A stretch of 64,000 nt of DNA, taken from Brachypterus glaber. Taxonomy: Eukaryota; Arthropoda; Insecta; Coleoptera; Kateretidae. The stretch covers positions 19,609,589-19,673,588 of the forward strand of contig OY294048.1 of the NCBI GenBank assembly GCA_958510825.1. The letters run 5' to 3'. This document shows positions 42,709 through 51,690 of this stretch, in pieces. The notes under the pieces are model-generated. The model was not told the origin of the DNA and did not search any database. It saw only the letters and a list, made by a program, of their open reading frames with translations. Made by a program: the position numbers and the translations under genes. How positions within the stretch are numbered: the first letter of the stretch is position 1; every line of letters begins with the position of its first letter.

Positions 42709-43330
42709 TTGTGCAATATCTCTAATGTTGCTCCTTCCCAAGTATTATTAGACGAACTAAAATGTACTATTTATGAAAATATATTATTAGGTAAAAAACG
42801 TGCTTTTTATTTCACATTTTCCTATGGTTCAAAAAGCGGCATAACCTCAAAATTATTTTTTCACATCAATGTATTGTATCGTTTTGTACTGAGAGGTCAA
42901 ACAGTTATTTTGCCGCGTATCTACATGGTAAAACAATGTATACATACGCCCATATCAAGCAACACAGTGCAATATATCGTCGGCTTACAAGTAAAAGGCA
43001 CTAAGTCACTTTTTTGCAAAAATGGTATTTAAATGGCACTGTAATTAATTTTTGATCTATGTACAGGTAAACTGAACTAACTTCTATGTGGACTGCCAAG
43101 GGAGTTACCCACTATACAAAACGCACCAATTTGAATTTAATTACAATTTTATCTGGCAATAGGCACTAAGTCACTTAGTGCACTTAGTGGGTTTTACCTT
43201 GCAGATTATTTCAAATTTTTCTGCACTAAGCGACTTAGTGTTTGTTTGTTTGCCGAAACGTGCATTTTTGTAGTGTTGTGTAGTGTTTTTCGTTTTCTTT
43301 TTGTATTTTACAAGCTAAAATTAAGTTAAA

Positions 43331-43400
43331 ATGTGTAGTCCGGGTGCCAAAATATTTGCTTTGTTAAAAAACAATGAAGAGCAACCAGAGAAAAACTCAT
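43331..43400 (+). CDS. Conserved first exon of the 3.4-kb transposon, copy 1
   Basis: The ATG in TTAAAATGTGTAG opens 23 codons beginning MCSPGAKIFALLKNNEEQPE, followed by a donor-like GTAAGAGG. Copy 2 keeps the same 70-nt length, frame and donor position with only two amino-acid differences. Preservation of frame and splice site in two diverged copies suggests an ancestral transposon gene whose later exons were deleted. The last exon base is T here and G in copy 2, weakening this donor. Confidence 0.45.
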
Positions 43401-43744
43401 GTAAGAGGAAAAATAATTATTGTTTATTTGAGGTTATGTTATTATTTCTAAAAAAGAGTTAATTTATAAAAATATGATTGCTTGAATTATTTATATGATA
43501 TAATATCGCGTTATTTATTGTACTGACAAACCCATTCAAATTTTGCTATGTTAAAGTTGATTGAATAGAGACAGAACAGAGAAACAGAACTTTACCTGTA
43601 AAATGACACTGCTTTTTACGTGTACTTTCGATGTGTAGGTAATAATTAAATTTTCTTTTTCATTGGTTTGGATAATATTTCAAAACCATATTTGAAGCGT
43701 TCACACTAAGTTCAAAGGTTCGGTGCATTTCTGAGGGTTTTTTT

Positions 43745-44445
43745 CCGAACTTGCGGCCATCTTTAGTTTTTCTTTATATTCTTCTTATTTATGTAGTAAC
43801 CAACTATTTAAGAGCAAAATTAAAAAAAAAATCTATCGGTTAGTTTTTTTTTTATTTAGATTTTTTTTATAAAAATTTGCACCTGTTCAATTATTTGTCT
43901 ATATCTCGGCTATTTCTAATTATGTAATAAAAATATTATTAAAAATAAAATAAAGACTGCTTAATTTTTTACAAAAAAAGTAAACACCATTTTTTAAATC
44001 TTTTGCCGTTTTGTCACAATACGCGATTTAAGTTTAAACTAAAACAAAAAAGTATAAATTAATCTTTATATTTATTAAAAATTATCTAAGGAGGCTTATT
44101 TTACTGTAAAATTTCAAATTACCTTAAAACACATTATTTTTAATAAATATAAAGATTAACTTTTTTGTTTTTCTTTAAACTTTAATCGCGTATTGTGACA
44201 AAACCGCAAAAGATTTTAAAAAATGTTATTTACTTTTTTGTAGAAAATTAAGCAATCTTCGCTCTAATTATAATAAAAATAAAAATAAATAGCCGAGATA
44301 TAGACAAATAATTGAATAGGTACAGATTTTTATAAAAAAATATAAATAAAAAAAACTAACTGATAGATTTTTTAAATTTTGCTCTTAAATCCTTGGTTAC
44401 TACATAAATAACAAGAATATAAAAAAAAACTAATGTTCGCGGTAG
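43745..44445. repeat. Internal palindrome of copy 1, about 700 bp
   Basis: 'CCGAACTTGCGG ... TTTTCTTTATATTCTTC' at the left pairs with 'AACAAGAATATAAAAA ... GTTCGCGG' at the right, continuing through GTAGTAACCAA, AATTATTTGTCTATATCTCGG, TTTTGTCACAATACGCG and AATCTTTATATTTATTAAAAA to a centre near 44095. Confidence 0.85.
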
Positions 44446-44524
44446 AATTGCACCGTGAAGTGTTTTATCATTATAATTATTGACTTTAGGAAATGCTTCT
44501 TTGCCGGCACAGCCAATGGCCTCT

Positions 44525-45044
44525 AATAGTATATTAAAGTACTAGTTTCATAACATACACGCGCACTAGTACTTTAGAAAACTCGCCGCAAGCGGCTCGT
44601 TTTCTAAATTTGTACTCGTGCTCTAAAAACGTGTTATGAAACGAGTGTATTATACAATTTTTTCTATTTTGCTCTAAAATTTAAAAAAACTTACATTTAA
44701 ATTGATGACTGATTTAGGGATTTTTGTTTTGGATTGGCATTACAGTTTAAACCATGTTTAAAATTCGAAGAACAAATGTAATTTTGATATATTTTATAGT
44801 CATCTCTTCTCTTTTTTACTGCAATTAACCAAGCCACAATGATAACATGGTAAAAATAACCTAAACACAAAATTTTGTAGAAAATTCAACTTTAAAGCGA
44901 CATTGACATTTGCACGGAAAACGTCAAGATAAAGGCCAGGTCTGTTGCCAACCCAAAAGAACAAAAAGTACAGACCTCTGATGGGCCTATAAGAACACGC
45001 AAAATGCGTATGATTATGAGCTTATAAGAGTCGCAAAATAGAAT
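44525..45044. mobile_element. Insertion in copy 1 (absent from copy 2)
   Basis: Copy 2 reads continuously from GATGGCCTCT to AAAACTG at this point (about 52703-52715). The insert opens with a hairpin (about 44528-44655: AGTTTCATAACAT pairs with GTGTTATGAAAC; CTCGCCGCAAG with CGGCTCG) and ends with sequence (about 44870-45041) that recurs in reverse complement at 63838-64000. Probably two elements, or one with an internal hairpin. Confidence 0.65.
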
Positions 45045-45349
45045 AAAAACTGTATTAGTTCTGGCATAGTAAGCAGTTTGATATAATTAATATTAATTAA
45101 TTATTATTATTAATTTTGGAAACGTTCTTTAAACAATCGAAAAATTCCAAACCCTTCTTTTAACCCAGCAAACCACCGTACGATAATCGGCATAAATAAT
45201 TATTGGCCCATTGCTGGCTTGCCGATTATCGGCTAGCCTGTAAAGGACCGATCTGTGGCCGACGATACAATGCCAATTTAAAATATGATCTTGCGTAGAA
45301 GGAGAAGAAGTCAAGACGCATGCGCAAGTTTTGCGCGGGTTGTGTTCTT

Positions 45350-45463
45350 AGGGCCGTTTGAGTTGAAGCTTGGAGCGCTCGGAGCATAGTTCTATCTCTT
45401 TTAAAACAAGTAGTTAGAAAGAGATAGAACTATGCTCCGAGAGCTTCAACTCAAACTGACCTC
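45350..45463. mobile_element. Nested hairpin MITE, about 114 bp
   Basis: GTTTGAGTTGAAGCT and CTCGGAGCATAGTTCTATCTC pair with GAGATAGAACTATGCTCCGAG and AGCTTCAACTCAAAC. Stem almost perfect apart from TTGGAGCG in the left arm. Confidence 0.85.
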
Positions 45464-45802
45464 TTGTGTTGTGATTTTGCTGCGTCAGTGATAATTATAA
45501 CTTTAAAGTTCATTAATGAAAATTTTCTGTGGCATGTGTTTATTTACAATTCTTAATAATGATTTTTGAAGATAAAAAGTAAGTAATTACATTTTTTTAT
45601 TAAATACTAAATTAACAATTCATTCACTTGCATTTAAGTCGCATTTAAGATCCCGGGGCGGGAAAGAAGCTCGTTAAGGTTCCGTAGGTACTAAAATATA
45701 AAAACTTATTCAGAATAATATTCTAAAACGATCGATATTATCGTTCTTTTTTATGCCATGGTAAAATACTGATCCAACCTCCAACAAAAAGTCTGCCGGC
45801 TA

Positions 45803-45902
45803 GCCATTACCGGCCCGTTATCGGCTTGCCATTACCGGCCCGTTATCGGCTTGCCATTACCGGCCCGTTATCGGCTTGCCATTACCGGCCAGTTATCGGC
45901 TT
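45803..45902. repeat. 25-bp tandem repeat, four units
   Basis: GCCATTACCGGCCCGTTATC plus GGCTT is repeated exactly three times and a fourth time with one change. Strikingly GC-rich for this window. Confidence 0.95.
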
Positions 45903-46426
45903 GTGTACCGGGCCGGTAATGGCATGTCGTCAACGGACCGATGACTCTTTATCGGCTTACGGCATTGTGCCGTTGCCGGCCCATTGCTGGTGTGTTTGCT
46001 GGGAAAAATCTAGTTTTTGAAAATTTATGTAAACATCTTGTTTTCTACTTTATAGTTATACATTACCTTTAATTAATAGAAGGGTTTAACTTTAAATACT
46101 TATTTTTTATATTATTTTATTGACTTAGTGCTCTTTACTTGTAAGCCGACGTCGTGGGCCTAAATCAAAAGGTACTAAGTCCATGTCTTTTTTCAAATTT
46201 AGTTGAATTAAACTTCAATTCTTCTTTATTTAACTGCAAATGGGACATTATTATGTCCAAACATGTCATTGCGATTTGCGGTAGTTTTTTTCCGAAAACA
46301 ATTATTACAAAAATTAAAAAAACAACAATGAAAGTTAAATTTGTCAATATCTCAAAACCATGTTTTTGGAATTAGTGCTCTTTTAGTGCTCTCGGCTTAC
46401 TTGTAAGCCGACGATATTGCCTAAGA

Positions 46427-46776
46427 AATATCTCCGTACTTATAAGAGATAATTATTTGAAATTAGCGGTGCTTATATGAGCCATAAAACCCATATTTTA
46501 ACAGTCATTAAAAAAAATCACTTCCGGTCTAACCGGAAGTTATACCAACTTTTGATTTTTAAACGGAGTTCTACATATTTGTTTACGTTTTAATATTCGC
46601 CATTCAATAAGATATAGCAAGTCGATATTTGCATTAACCTCCAATACCATTGAAATTGCCTTTTATACTAAGTTTGCCATATGTGGCGAAAATTATTTAA
46701 AAAAAAAACTATGTAGGTACAGTCATAATTCAGTAAATATTAGTAAAAAATAAAACTTATTTTTTTAAAGTATTTT
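46427..46776. other. AT-rich non-coding DNA with a small hairpin
   Basis: CTTCCGGTCTAACCGGAAG near 46522-46540 is a short perfect hairpin. Nothing else recognised. Confidence 0.5.
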
Positions 46777-47090
46777 GCTTCCTCATTTTGAAACTTTTCA
46801 AATTTTCGGGAAAGCCTTGTATTCGTGCAAATATTTTCAAAAATTTTTATTGCGTATTTTTGCGTTTTATAACGTACCATGTGGATATAAATCAATTTCG
46901 AGCAAAAAAAATACACTGCCCAGTAAATCGCTTTCCCATTTTTCACCTCGGCGCGTTAAATTGATTTTTTATTATCAGATTCACTTTCAGCAACCTCAAA
47001 AACCCCAATATACAAATTTTCACTAAAACTACCGCCCACCCTTCAGGGGGTGGAGTTTTTTTTACAGATTCACTTTTAGCTACCGGGTAA
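46777..47090. mobile_element. Fused half-copies of the GCTTTCCCATTT minisatellite element
   Basis: 46777-46910 is the left flank of the family (AAAGCCTTGTATTCGTGCAA, TTGCGTATTTTTGCG), in plus orientation. From 46911 the sequence switches to the right flank in reverse complement (CGCTTTCCCATTTTTCACC), then a minisatellite unit inverted (CACTTTCAGCAACCTC, CACCCTTCAGGGGGTGG). The fusion implies an inversion or insertion of one copy into another. Frames on both strands here are shadows. Confidence 0.7.
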
Positions 47091-47357
47091 GTCCAGCCAG
47101 ATCCGTCCAGTTTTGAATTCATTGGGCGCTCGACCATTTTTAAATCAGTTTATTTTTTTGTGAATATTTTTTAACGTTTTTATCAACTAATCATTTAACA
47201 ATATTTCTGACCACGTGTTTATTTCTGTCCAATCATATTACAGTTATATTGGGAATTTTCTACTGTAGAAAATTACAAGCACCTAATGGCGATTTCTCCC
47301 GTTAGATTATACAAGGACAAAAGTTCTACCCAAAAAGGATAGAAGACATACATACAC

Positions 47358-47451
47358 TCCCACTTCCACCCAACCAAACAAATTCTGTCTTTGTTCTTTG
47401 TTGAACAAATACAATATTTACTTGGCCGGGCGAAAAGTGTAACTATATTAT
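47358..47451. mobile_element. Hairpin MITE, degraded copy
   Basis: CACTTCCACCCAACCAAACAAATT pairs imperfectly with AATATTTACTTGGCCGGGCGAAAAGTG around CTTTGTTG. It resembles the near-perfect copy at 47535-47626 only 85 bp away. Confidence 0.65.
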
Positions 47452-47534
47452 TTTTATTAAAGAAATTACTGGCGCCATCTAAATTTTAGTACAATTATCT
47501 TATTCTACAGATACACATTAGCTATGTTCTTTCA

Positions 47535-47626
47535 GTGCTACACTTTCCGGCCAACCAAATAAATACTGTATTTGTTGTATGAAAAACAAATACAGTATTT
47601 ATTTGGTTGGCTGGAAAGTGTAGCAC
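47535..47626. mobile_element. Hairpin MITE, near-perfect 42-bp stem
   Basis: GTGCTACACTTTCCGGCCAA through CTGTATTTGTT pairs with AACAAATACAG through TTGGCTGGAAAGTGTAGCAC with a single mismatch and an 8-base loop. Confidence 0.9.
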
Positions 47627-47659
47627 AAATGAGATAGAGATAGGGTAGACGTCTTTTGT

Positions 47660-48165
47660 TTCATAATTCTAGTTGTAGAGAGCTCCATTGCAGCTGTCCG
47701 TGCCGGAGTTTGATTTGGTTTTTGGTGCTTTTTTTTAACGAGGGGGTCTTGGTTTACATTAATGTTGGTTTGGCGTCTGTTTGGCGTTTTTTTTTTGTAA
47801 AATTAAATTTTTAAATTATTATGGATATCGAAGAGCATTTAGAAGAAACTCCTCCAGAATTGTAAAATACTGCAAATGAAGCAACTTTTTTTTATAAAAT
47901 TTATTGTAAGAAGCTAAATTATTTTTGTAATTATGGTTGAGAATGGATAAAATGAAAAGGAGAATCTGTGGAAATGGAGGTGGAGCTTGGAAAAAAGGAT
48001 TTGAAATTTTTATGTGGTGAAAATATGAAACGTCAAAATTTGATTTTTTTTTTCAAAATTAATGGAGAGCCCAGCCAAAAGCTAATTTGGAGCTCTCCAT
48101 GCCGATGTAATATCTATCAAGAAATAAACTATTTATTATTATTATTAATATTGCCACAAAAATCT
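47660..48165 (+). mobile_element. Internally deleted retroelement (5' leader plus 3' end)
   Basis: A G/T-rich leader is followed by ATGGATATCGAAGAGCATTT (13 codons to a stop at about 47862), then by a 3' region with stem GGAGAGCCC ... GAGCTCTCC and a TTATTATTA tail to about 48155. The 3' end is related to the elements at 27134-27467 and 57311-57575. Probably non-autonomous or deleted LINE; the short ORF is not identifiable. Confidence 0.5.
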
Positions 48166-48415
48166 AGGGTGAAGTACGAAAAAGTTTACACGCAATATAA
48201 ATTTTTAAAATTTAAATTTATGGGGCCGTAGAACAAATAGTGTGTGCATTTCCAGCGCAAAGTATAAGTTTCATCTCTAGTAGTTGCTGTTGTCAGCGTT
48301 CTGTCTACTCGACGGAAATAGTGTAGTTTGCGTTCTAGTTGCACAATAACTATTTCAGTTTTTGCATGAACTACGAACTGCCAATGCATGCGCTTTCGCC
48401 ATAATTGTAAACATA

Positions 48416-48988
48416 CCCTGGTAGAAAAGTACACAAATCTAACTTAACATAATTAGATTAGTGACATTTTTATGTTTAGTCTCAAACGTTATACAAAAAC
48501 GTTATAAAATATATAAATCTAATCTTAAAAACTAACGTTTGACAAAAACGTTATACAATACATAAATCTAACGTTAGTTGCCTAACTAAATTCTAACCTT
48601 TTTCTAACCTTATTCTAACCTTAAATATTTTTTAAATTTCCATTATTAATACGTAAGCTTTAGTAGAAAATACTAATTTCAGACAGCTATGTGCCTAGGT
48701 TTGATAAATATTTATTATTTCTATAAGTTTAAAAAAATATCCTCCAAAAGTCAAAATTATAGTAATTCTGGCAACGCTGTACTATAATTGAAAAATATTT
48801 TAAGATTCTGAATGTATAAATATTAACTAACTAAATATAAAGTTTTTCTGAGAGGTAAACGTATTTATCGAAGTATAACAGGATATTACACGAAAAATTA
48901 GGGCCACCTAAAAAGATGGCTATTTTATAAATAAATGTAACGAAATGATATTTTAAAATATTATGATTGCTAAAATATATTAAGATTT
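48416..48988 (+). mobile_element. Truncated copy of the CCCTGGTAGAAAAG element
   Basis: Closely matches the first about 600 bp of 10806-11695 from CCCTGGTAGAAAAGT to AAAATATATTAAGATTTAT, then breaks off where a retroelement coding fragment begins on the other strand. The left TA is present (48414-48415). Confidence 0.85.
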
Positions 48989-49305
48989 ATGTTTCCATCC
49001 AAACCCGGCTCAAGGTTAAATGTCCCCAACACGGAGGCCGCGTTTCCCCTCTGTACCGCCAGGTTTATCCTTTGAGTGATGAAACTTTTTGATTTTTTGC
49101 CAATTTTAGAGGAAAATTTCCGAAGTAAATCTTTAGCTTCATCACCAAAGGGACCAAAGGTCTCAACAGCGAAGGGTACAAAAACAAAGCGGTCTTCCAG
49201 CTCCAAGTATTTTCTGTGTTTTATTTTTTCCGCATTACTTGCAGCCGAACCAGCTTTCCCAGATGTTCGTTTAATATATGAGCAGTCATCGGCGAATTTC
49301 CAGTG
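48970..49305 (-). pseudogene. C-terminal fragment of a retroelement ORF
   Basis: The minus-strand frame is open from about 49302 to a stop at 48970: HWKFADDCSYIKRTSGKA, then LELEDRFVFVPFAVETFGPF, then FITQRINLAVQRGNAASVLG. The pattern 'F-P-ETxGxxxxEA ... QRIxxAxQRGNAAxxxGT' is one I associate with C-termini of LINE-type reverse-transcriptase proteins of invertebrates. The catalytic domain is absent, and the last residues run into flanking DNA. The plus-strand frame over the same bases is a shadow. Confidence 0.65.
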
Positions 49306-49920
49306 CTAGCATAGGCTCCATGTCGATTCTATCGTTGACGCGAGGTTTTAAATACTTACATTTTTATTTTCTTCGAAAAACACCGATATATTTAGATATT
49401 TATAGTTAATATGTATATTCAATATTGTTGTGTGCAACAAATTGGTCGTCAAATGTTTCGATTTAGTGACCTTTATAAAAATTTCCCTCATAATTCAGCA
49501 AAATTATTCCGCCTATGTTTCTGTGTTTATTTTCAACGTTGATGAGTCATAACTGAATTTATTCCGATTAATGTATATGAGTCCGCTAAAGTGTGCGTGC
49601 AAATCGCATCCCATAATAAAGCCCTGCCACCTCTCAAAGGAATCTAGGTGATTCCATCCACACGCTTTCCATCGCTAAGTCTTCAGTTTTGGAGAAATAC
49701 TTAAAATTAAAGCATTTAATATGATAAAGATATGATCGAACTTAAAAAATGATTAATTTCCTATTTTCGTGAAAATCTTTATTTCGAGATTTTAAGCCAT
49801 CTGTAAAATAAAATAAATTTTTTAATCATAGAATATATCGTCGGCTTACAAGTAAAAGGCACTAAGTCACTTTTTTGCAAAAATGGGATTTAAATGGCAC
49901 TGTAATTAATTTTTGATGAT

Positions 49921-50220
49921 CAGGGCCGTAGCTATGGGGGGAAGCCTCCCCCACCTATCTTGAAATCAAAAAAGTTGCATATTTCATGGATTAAAAACAT
50001 AAAAGTTGCATATTTCATGGATTAAAAATATAATAGTTGCATATTTTTTCTAGGGTGGCACCTATTTTTTTTTTTTAGTCATGAACTTTTTTTTTGAGTT
50101 TTGAGAACGGGTGGGGCCTTTTTTTTAGTCATAAACTTTTTTTTTGTCGTGTTTTTAGGCTAAAAAAAGTTGCAATTTTTGACCTCCTTCCACCCCAAAA
50201 TCTCCTTCGCTACGGCCCTG
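49921..50220. mobile_element. hAT-like MITE, 300 bp, with 8-bp target duplication
   Basis: CAGGGCCGTAGC at the left and GCTACGGCCCTG at the right are perfect inverted repeats. TTGATGAT is duplicated exactly (49913-49920, 50221-50228). Copy 1 of the host transposon is the empty site (TTTTTGATCTATG near 43050). CAGGG ends with an 8-bp duplication are diagnostic of hAT mobilisation. Confidence 0.93.
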
Positions 50221-50485
50221 TTGATGATCTATGTACAGGTAAACCGAATTAACTTCTAGGTGGACTGCCAAGGGAGTTACCCACTATACAAAACGCACCA
50301 ATTTGATTTTGATTAAAATTTTATCTGGCAATAGGCACTAAGTCACTTAGTTCGTTTTACTTGTAGATTATTTCAAATGTTTCTGCACTAAGCGACTTAG
50401 TGTTTGTTTGTTTTCCGAAACGTGCATTTTTGTAGTGTTGTTTTTCGTTTTCTTTTTGTATTTTACAAGCTAAAATTAAGTTAAA

Positions 50486-50555
50486 ATGTGTAGTCTAGGT
50501 GCCAAAATATTTGCATTTTTAAAAAACAATGAAGAGCAACCAGAGAAAAACTCAG
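50486..50555 (+). CDS. Conserved first exon of the 3.4-kb transposon, copy 2
   Basis: 70 nt, reads MCSLGAKIFAFLKNNEEQPE then KNS, ending AG before GTAATAGG, a normal donor. Compared with copy 1 only Pro to Leu and Leu to Phe differ. Same 5' leader (GTATTTTACAAGCTAAAATT). No downstream exon could be identified. Confidence 0.45.
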
Positions 50556-51204
50556 GTAATAGGAAAAATAATTATTGTTTATTTGAGGTTATGTTATTAT
50601 TAAAAAAAGAGTTATTTTATAAATATATGATTGCTTGAATCATTTATATGATACAATATCGCGTTATTTATTGTACTGACAAACGCATTCAAATATTGCT
50701 GTTAAAGTTGATGGAATAGAGACAGAACAGAGAAACAGAACTTTACCTGTAAAATGACACTGCTTTTTACGTGTACTTTCGATGTGTAGGTTTAATTTTC
50801 ATTTGCATTGGTTTTTTTATTATCAGATAATATTTCAAAACTAAATTTGAAGCGTTCACACTAAGTTCAAAGTCTTGGTGGTGTTTTCCGAACTTGCTGC
50901 GAACTTTAGTTTTTCTTTATATTCTTGTTATTTATGTAGTAACCAACGATTTAAGAGCAACATTAAACAAAAATCTATCGGTTAGTTTTTTTTTTAATTT
51001 AGATTTTTTTTTATAAAAATCTGCACCTGTTTAATTATTTGTCTATACATATATCTTGGATCCGAAAAAAAAACAAGATATAAAGTCTAGTTGTGTAAAT
51101 TGAATAATTGTTTACAAACAATGCAGTTGTCAAAGTTGACAATTATTATAAAGTACATAATCAATAAAGGATTTAATTTAATTAAGTACATAATTAGAAA
51201 TGCA

Positions 51205-51690
51205 TCAATTAAATGATTAAGAAAGCTCAAGCTATTGGGTTATTGGAAGCAGGATGCGAGCAAGTGGACTCGGCAAAGTTTAATCTTTCGGAGATTAAAG
51301 AAAAAATGGATACAGGAGGAAACGGTTAAAAGGCGTGCAGGCTCGGGAAGAAGAAAGTGAAAATTTACTTAATTATTTAAGAGAACACCCTTTACAAAAA
51401 GCGGTGCAGGCTATAAACGATAAAAATTTTGCTGGGTCTAAAACCACCGCCCGCCGCCGCATCGATAATTCCAAGATTCGAAATTTTTATGCAGCAAATT
51501 ATATATTACATTACTAAGGGCCACTTGCACCAACTTTTGGTACGGGATTATCTCAGCCAAACCGAGTTTAAGTTAAAAATGCTGCGTTCTGATTGGTCGG
51601 CCGTCAATTTAATCCAAGTTTAAAGTTAAATCATCATTGGTGCAAGTGGCCCTAAGGAATTCAAAGTTTAATTTCCCATAAAATTTACTA
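51205..51690 (+). pseudogene. Tc1-like transposase N-terminal fragment, frameshifted
   Basis: KAQAIGLLEAGCEQVDSAKF (about 51224-51283) continues in another frame as RRLKKKWIQEETVKRRAGSG, then LLNYLREHPLQKAVQAINDK and TTARRRIDNSKIRNFYAANY. This matches the paired helix-turn-helix plus GRRK AT-hook-like linker known in Tc1/mariner transposases. At least one frameshift is present, and a MITE interrupts it at 51518-51652; after the MITE about ten codons resume (KEFKV). No DDE catalytic triad remains. Confidence 0.75.
51518..51652. mobile_element. PIF/Harbinger-like MITE, 135 bp
   Basis: GGGCCACTTGCACCAA and TTGGTGCAAGTGGCCC are perfect inverted ends, with TAA duplicated on both sides (51515-51517, 51653-51655). 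A 3-bp TAA/TWA target with GGG-type ends is characteristic of Tourist-like MITEs. It is nested in the Tc1-like fragment. Confidence 0.92.

Larger units (their letters stand above)
45164..46003. mobile_element. 840-bp TIR insertion with 25-bp tandem repeat
   Basis: CCCAGCAAACCACC at the left and GGTGTGTTTGCTGGG at the right are inverted, and copy 2 lacks the segment. Both ends have CCGATTATCGGC / CCGGCCCATTGCTGG-like words. It contains a nested hairpin (45350-45463) and a 25-bp tandem repeat (45803-45902). No ORF of merit: a 64-codon frame over the repeat is an artefact. Confidence 0.8.
42975..46426 (+). mobile_element. 3.4-kb TIR transposon family, copy 1
   Basis: TATCGTCGGCTTACAAGTAA at the left and TTACTTGTAAGCCGACGATA at the right are perfect inverted repeats of 20 bp. 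Next to each end are repeated CACTAAGTCAC / ACTTAGTGC words. Order: left subterminal repeats, 70-nt first exon with donor (43331-43400), a ~700-bp internal palindrome (43745-44445), two insertions absent from copy 2 (about 44525-45044 and 45164-46003), and right subterminal region. Superfamily unknown; the target duplication is ambiguous (TA or AT). No transposase catalytic core was found. Confidence 0.85.

Noticed and set aside
45826..46020. 64-codon ORF rich in Pro/Arg/Cys
   Set aside because: It lies on the 25-bp tandem repeat inside an insertion and repeats the unit's translation.
47535..47626. Pre-miRNA
   Set aside because: Near-perfect stem with MITE-type symmetric ends and a neighbouring relative; nothing distinguishes it from a repeat hairpin without small-RNA data.
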